Source: Litorihabitans aurantiacus
GTDB lineage: Bacteria > Actinomycetota > Actinomycetes > Actinomycetales > Beutenbergiaceae
DNA length: 64,000 nt
Direction: 5' to 3'
NCBI RefSeq assembly: GCF_030161595.1
Contig: NZ_BSUM01000001.1
Coordinates: 3,038,001 to 3,102,000 of the forward strand
Position numbers and translations under genes: made by a program. Under the pieces are notes generated by a model. The model made no database searches and had not been told where the DNA came from. It saw nothing but the letters and a program-made list of their open reading frames with translations. Shown one piece after another: positions 61,418 through 64,000 of the stretch; within the stretch, counting starts at the first letter, position 1; every line of letters begins with the position of its first letter.

Positions 61418-61798
61418 TCAGAGCCGGGCGTCGACCGTTCCGGCGAGACCGAGGGCGAGCAGGCGCGCGTCTGCGGTCATGAAGTCCCAGCCCTGGCGCT
61501 GCGCCTGGGCGAGCAGCGACCGGTCGAAGGGGTCGTGGCGGTCGAGGCCGGGCAGCAGCCGCACCGCCTCCGCATCCTCGGCCGTGAACGGGGCGTGGTG
61601 CAGGCCCTGCTGCGCGACCAGCTCGGCGAAGCGCTCGGGCGTGCTCACCCGGCCGAGCATCGCCTTGATCGTCAGCTCGAGGAACGTGATGGCCGAGACG
61701 TGGACGCGCGCGGCACGGGTCAGCCGGGTCCGAGCCGCAGCACCGAGGCGGTCGTCGTCGGCCAGCAGCCACAGCAGCACATGACTGTCGATCAGCAT
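61418..61798 (-). CDS. PIN-domain toxin (VapC-like)
   Basis: 126-aa PIN ribonuclease. The acidic residues are LIDSHVLLWLLAD (first Asp), SAITFLELTIK (Glu), HDPFDRSLLAQAQ (Asp) and FMTADARLL (Asp). Overlaps the antitoxin gene by 7 nt, the usual antitoxin-toxin order. Cleaves RNA when free of antitoxin. Confidence 0.93.
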   Translation of the reverse strand: MLIDSHVLLWLLADDDRLGAAARTRLTRAARVHVSAITFLELTIKAMLGRVSTPERFAELVAQQGLHHAPFTAEDAEAVRLLPGLDRHDPFDRSLLAQAQRQGWDFMTADARLLALGLAGTVDARL

Positions 61799-62046
61799 GC
61801 GGCGCCGGCCGGGTCGCCGTCGAACAAGGCAGCCACCTCGGCGTCCGCGGCCTCGCCGAAGGCCTCGTCGTCGTAGGAGATCTGACCCGCGAGTCCCCCG
61901 AAGGCGAGGTCGGGTCGGCCCACGGGTCGCAGCTCGGCGACCGGGCGGCCGGCACGGGCGATCACGACCTCCTCGCCCGCGAGCACCCGCTCGACCAGTC
62001 GCGAGAGGTGCGTCTTGGCCTCGTGCATGTTGACGATGGTGGGCAT
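61792..62046 (-). CDS. Antitoxin (Phd/YefM type) for the PIN toxin
   Basis: 84-aa antitoxin. The N-terminal Phd-type DNA-binding fold is TIVNMHEAKTHLSRLVERVLAGEEVVIARAGRPVAEL. The acidic C-terminal tail (YDDEAFGEAADAEVAALFDGD) is fit to cover the toxin. The ATG at 62046 has no Shine-Dalgarno, and TAGACT lies seven bases upstream. Represses its own promoter together with the toxin. Confidence 0.92.
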   Translation of the reverse strand: MPTIVNMHEAKTHLSRLVERVLAGEEVVIARAGRPVAELRPVGRPDLAFGGLAGQISYDDEAFGEAADAEVAALFDGDPAGAAC

Positions 62047-62053
62047 GCGCCCG

Positions 62054-62059
62054 AGTCTA
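62054..62059 (-). promoter_or_regulatory. -10 box of the toxin-antitoxin operon
   Basis: TAGACT on the minus strand, seven bases from the antitoxin ATG. It overlaps AGTC-N6-GACT (62054-62067), a possible autoregulatory site. Confidence 0.5.
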
Positions 62060-62158
62060 GTCCGACTTAGGCGACCAGCGTGTCTGCCTGGACCACTGAC
62101 ATCGAGGCGGTGGTCAGGTCGGCCGCCGTCGCCGCACTCCGCCCGCAGGCCCCTCGCC

Positions 62159-62345
62159 CCGGCGGCTGGGCCCTCGCCACCAGCGGCTGGCCCCTCGCTG
62201 GGAGCGGCTGACGGCGCGGCCACCGGCCGTCGCGCGGCGTGTCGCCGCGGACACGCCGTCGGCGGCGACACTCAGCCGCTCCGAGCGAGACGCAGCCGCT
62301 GTCAGCGAAGGCCGCGCCGTCGTCAGCGAGGGCCGCGCCGTCAGC
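62159..62345. repeat. Repeat-rich 3' flank of the iron ABC operon
   Basis: Between the toxin-antitoxin promoter and the ABC ATPase stop. Contains a twofold AGCGGCTGGCCCCTCGCTG-like repeat (about 62180-62210), a perfect 9-bp hairpin CGGCGTGTC / GACACGCCG (62235-62258), CAGCCGCT motifs resembling the arms of the family at 7308 and 20632, and a GTCAGCGARGGCCGCGCC unit repeated two to three times (62295-62345). No gene. Confidence 0.6.
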
Positions 62346-63183
62346 GAGGGCGCGGAGCGGTCGCGCGCGCCGCGCGCGACTCCGGCACCACCAGCGGCGT
62401 CCCGGTGGCGGGGTCCTCGACCACCTGGCACTCCAGCCCGAACACCTCGCGCACCATGTCCGAGGTCACGACGTCGCTCGGCGCGCCCTGCGCCACCACC
62501 TCGCCGGCGCGCATCGCGATGAGGTGGGTGGCGTAGCGGGCGGCGTGGTTGAGGTCGTGCAGCACGGCGACCAGGGTGCTGCCGGCCTCGTGCAGGTCGG
62601 CGAACAGGTCGAGCAGCTCGATCTGGTGCGCGATGTCGAGGTAGGTGGTCGGCTCGTCCAGCAGCAGGATCGGCGTCTCCTGCGCCAGCGCCATCGCCGC
62701 CCAGACCCGCTGCCGCTGGCCGCCGGACAGCTCGTCGACGTGCCGCTGCCGCAGCTCCGCGACGTTCGTGGAGACCATCGCCTGCTCCACGGCGCGCTGG
62801 TCGGCGAGCGTCCACTGCCGGATGAGGCCCTGGTGCGGGTAGCGGCCGCGCGCCACGAGGTCGGCCACGGTGATGCCGTCCGGCGCGGTGGAGGTCTGCG
62901 GCAGCAGCCCGATGATGCGCGCCGCCTCCTTCGCCTTGTACTGGGCGATCGAGCGGCCGTCGAGCACGACGGCGCCCGCCGTCGGCCGCAGCAGCCGCGC
63001 CAGCGCCCGCAGCAGGGTCGACTTGCCGCACGCGTTCGGTCCGACGATGACCGTGAAGGAGTCGTCGGGCACGGCGACGGTCAGGCCGGACGAGACGAGG
63101 CGCCGGTCGTAGGCGAGGCTGACGCCGTCGGCGGCGAGCCGCGACGTCGACGTGGGTGCGGGGGTGGTCGCGAGGTCGGTCAC
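62341..63183 (-). CDS. ABC transporter ATP-binding protein (iron-siderophore type)
   Basis: 280-aa ATPase of the FepC/FhuC group. Walker A VGPNACGKST, signature LSGGQRQRVW, Walker B ILLLDEPTTYLD, H-loop VLHDLNHAARY, with the iron-ABC segments RGRYPHQGL and QIELLDLFADLH. A GTG at 63183 overlaps the permease stop. The C-terminus continues into Arg/Ala-rich residues. Energises uptake of a ferric siderophore or haem. Confidence 0.95.
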   Translation of the reverse strand: MTDLATTPAPTSTSRLAADGVSLAYDRRLVSSGLTVAVPDDSFTVIVGPNACGKSTLLRALARLLRPTAGAVVLDGRSIAQYKAKEAARIIGLLPQTSTAPDGITVADLVARGRYPHQGLIRQWTLADQRAVEQAMVSTNVAELRQRHVDELSGGQRQRVWAAMALAQETPILLLDEPTTYLDIAHQIELLDLFADLHEAGSTLVAVLHDLNHAARYATHLIAMRAGEVVAQGAPSDVVTSDMVREVFGLECQVVEDPATGTPLVVPESRAARATAPRPR

Positions 63184-64000
63184 AGGCGCTGCCGTGCTTC
63201 CTTGACGAGGAGGACGATGAGGTAGACGCCGCCGAGGACGACGGTGACGATGCCGACCGGGGTGACCCCGGGCAGGACGTGCTGACCGAGTGTGTCGGCC
63301 ACGAGCAGGAGCACCGCGCCGAGGCCGGCCGCGCCGGCGACCGGGATCCCGGCCCCCGCGTGCAGCCGCTTCGCGATCTGGGGCGCCGCGAGCGCCACGA
63401 ACGCGATCGGGCCGCACGCCGCGGTGACGATCGCGATGAGGGCGACGCCGACGACCACCACCGCGAGCCGCGCCGGCTCCACCGGCACCCCGTGGGCGCG
63501 CGCCGCGTCGTCGCCGAGCTCGAGCTGCCGCAGCGGGGGGACCACGAGCGCCGTCGCGAACGCCAGCACCACGAGGATCGGTCCGACGACGGCGAGCTGC
63601 TCCCAGCCCACGAGCGCCAGCGACCCGGCGCCCCAGATCGAGGCGGCCATGGCGACCTCGGTCTGCGCGCGCAGCAGCAGGTAGTTGTTCAGGCTGGTGA
63701 GCACGGCCGTGACGGCGATGCCGACGACGATCAGCCGGAACCCCGCCACGCCGCGCCGCCAGGCCAGGAGGTAGACCACGAGCGCCGTCGCCAGTCCCCC
63801 GGCGAGCGCCCCGACCGAGGTCCCCACGACGCCGCCCGCGCCCAGCGTGATCACCACGATCGCGCCGGTGTAGGCGCCCGTGGAGAACCCGATGACGTCG
63901 GGCGAGCCGAGCGGGTTGCGCGTGAGCGTCTGGAACAGGGCGCCGGACGCGCCGAGCGCCGCGCCGAAGGCGATCGCCGCCAGGACGCGCGGCAGCCGCC
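63180..64000 (-). CDS. FecCD-family iron-siderophore permease, 5' part missing
   Basis: Permease continuing past the end of the window, with about 273 residues visible. LPRVLAAIAFGAALGASGALFQTLTRNPLGSPDVIGFSTGA is the canonical FecCD region (residues near 80-120 of a full protein). GPIAFVALAAPQIAKRLH and LPGVTPVGIVTVVLGGVYLIVLL are the C-terminal gate. The frame is open to base 64000. The binding protein and any second permease presumably lie beyond. Pairs with the ATPase downstream (GTGA overlap). Confidence 0.95.
   Translation of the reverse strand, partial: RLPRVLAAIAFGAALGASGALFQTLTRNPLGSPDVIGFSTGAYTGAIVVITLGAGGVVGTSVGALAGGLATALVVYLLAWRRGVAGFRLIVVGIAVTAVLTSLNNYLLLRAQTEVAMAASIWGAGSLALVGWEQLAVVGPILVVLAFATALVVPPLRQLELGDDAARAHGVPVEPARLAVVVVGVALIAIVTAACGPIAFVALAAPQIAKRLHAGAGIPVAGAAGLGAVLLLVADTLGQHVLPGVTPVGIVTVVLGGVYLIVLLVKEARQRL

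Noticed and set aside
1-64000. tRNA, rRNA, riboswitch, prophage, integrase or transposase genes
   Set aside because: Looked for cloverleaf-like arms with CCA-compatible ends, conserved rRNA stretches and mobile-element proteins on both strands and found none I could support.

Overview
The window is 64 kb of very GC-rich, gene-dense DNA. It has short intergenic gaps, many GTG starts, ATGA/GTGA stop-start overlaps, and several starts placed 6-8 nt after a TANNNT box. Its gene content (kdpFABCDE, a seven-subunit-type Mrp antiporter, MmyB-type XRE regulators, DsbA-VKOR, ROK-controlled sugar ABC transport) points to an actinobacterium, most likely a member of the Micrococcales. I cannot place it lower than that. 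I see no rRNA, tRNA, CRISPR array, insertion sequence or phage gene.

Layout. 1-7.1 kb: a CUT2-type sugar ABC importer operon (ATPase, permease, binding protein) followed by a Gfo/Idh/MocA oxidoreductase and a sugar-phosphate isomerase, with a divergent ROK regulator. 7.4-14.6 kb: a tightly coupled, probably leaderless ebo-type operon (eboF, eboE, eboB, eboA, a second TIM-barrel protein, the prenyltransferase-like eboC, and an inositol-phosphate synthase in first place). 14.7-21.4 kb: single genes (NmrA-type epimerase, VOC protein, metallophosphoesterase, alpha/beta hydrolase, GrpB protein, DAACS symporter, GyrI-like protein) separated by intergenic hairpin repeats. 21.8-35.4 kb: an ion-homeostasis block, with mrpACDEFG running into the convergent kdp operon (27-aa ORF, kdpF, A, B, C, D, E). 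35.5-49.9 kb: MerR-hydrolase pair, redox and envelope proteins, an acetyltransferase, two MmyB-type regulator/SDR modules, an Nramp-like transporter, a flavin monooxygenase, a DHFR-like reductase, an M18 aminopeptidase and a HAD phosphatase. 50-55.3 kb: a GntR / allophanate hydrolase / nitrate-taurine-type ABC operon. 55.4-64 kb: lactonase, alcohol dehydrogenase, DsbA-VKOR, an MFS-MerR operon, a PIN toxin/antitoxin pair, and the start of a siderophore-type ABC importer that runs off the end.

How genes work together. Mrp (Na+/H+) and Kdp (K+) lie tail to tail and overlap, forming an osmotic and ionic homeostasis island. The ebo genes are translationally coupled as one pathway that probably builds or exports a lipid-linked or polyol-derived metabolite. 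Both MmyB regulators sit beside short-chain dehydrogenases and share the palindrome CCAGGGR-N7-YCCCTGG. The MFS-MerR operon has the stretched 19-bp promoter spacer expected for MerR control.

Caution on quality. At least 16 single-base G/C deletions interrupt otherwise intact genes (three each in mrpD and kdpD). They are all of one type and hit essential-looking operons, so they look like assembly or sequencing errors. I annotate those genes as full length and give the break positions. Two further genes carry an in-frame TAG, which cannot be explained by the same error type.
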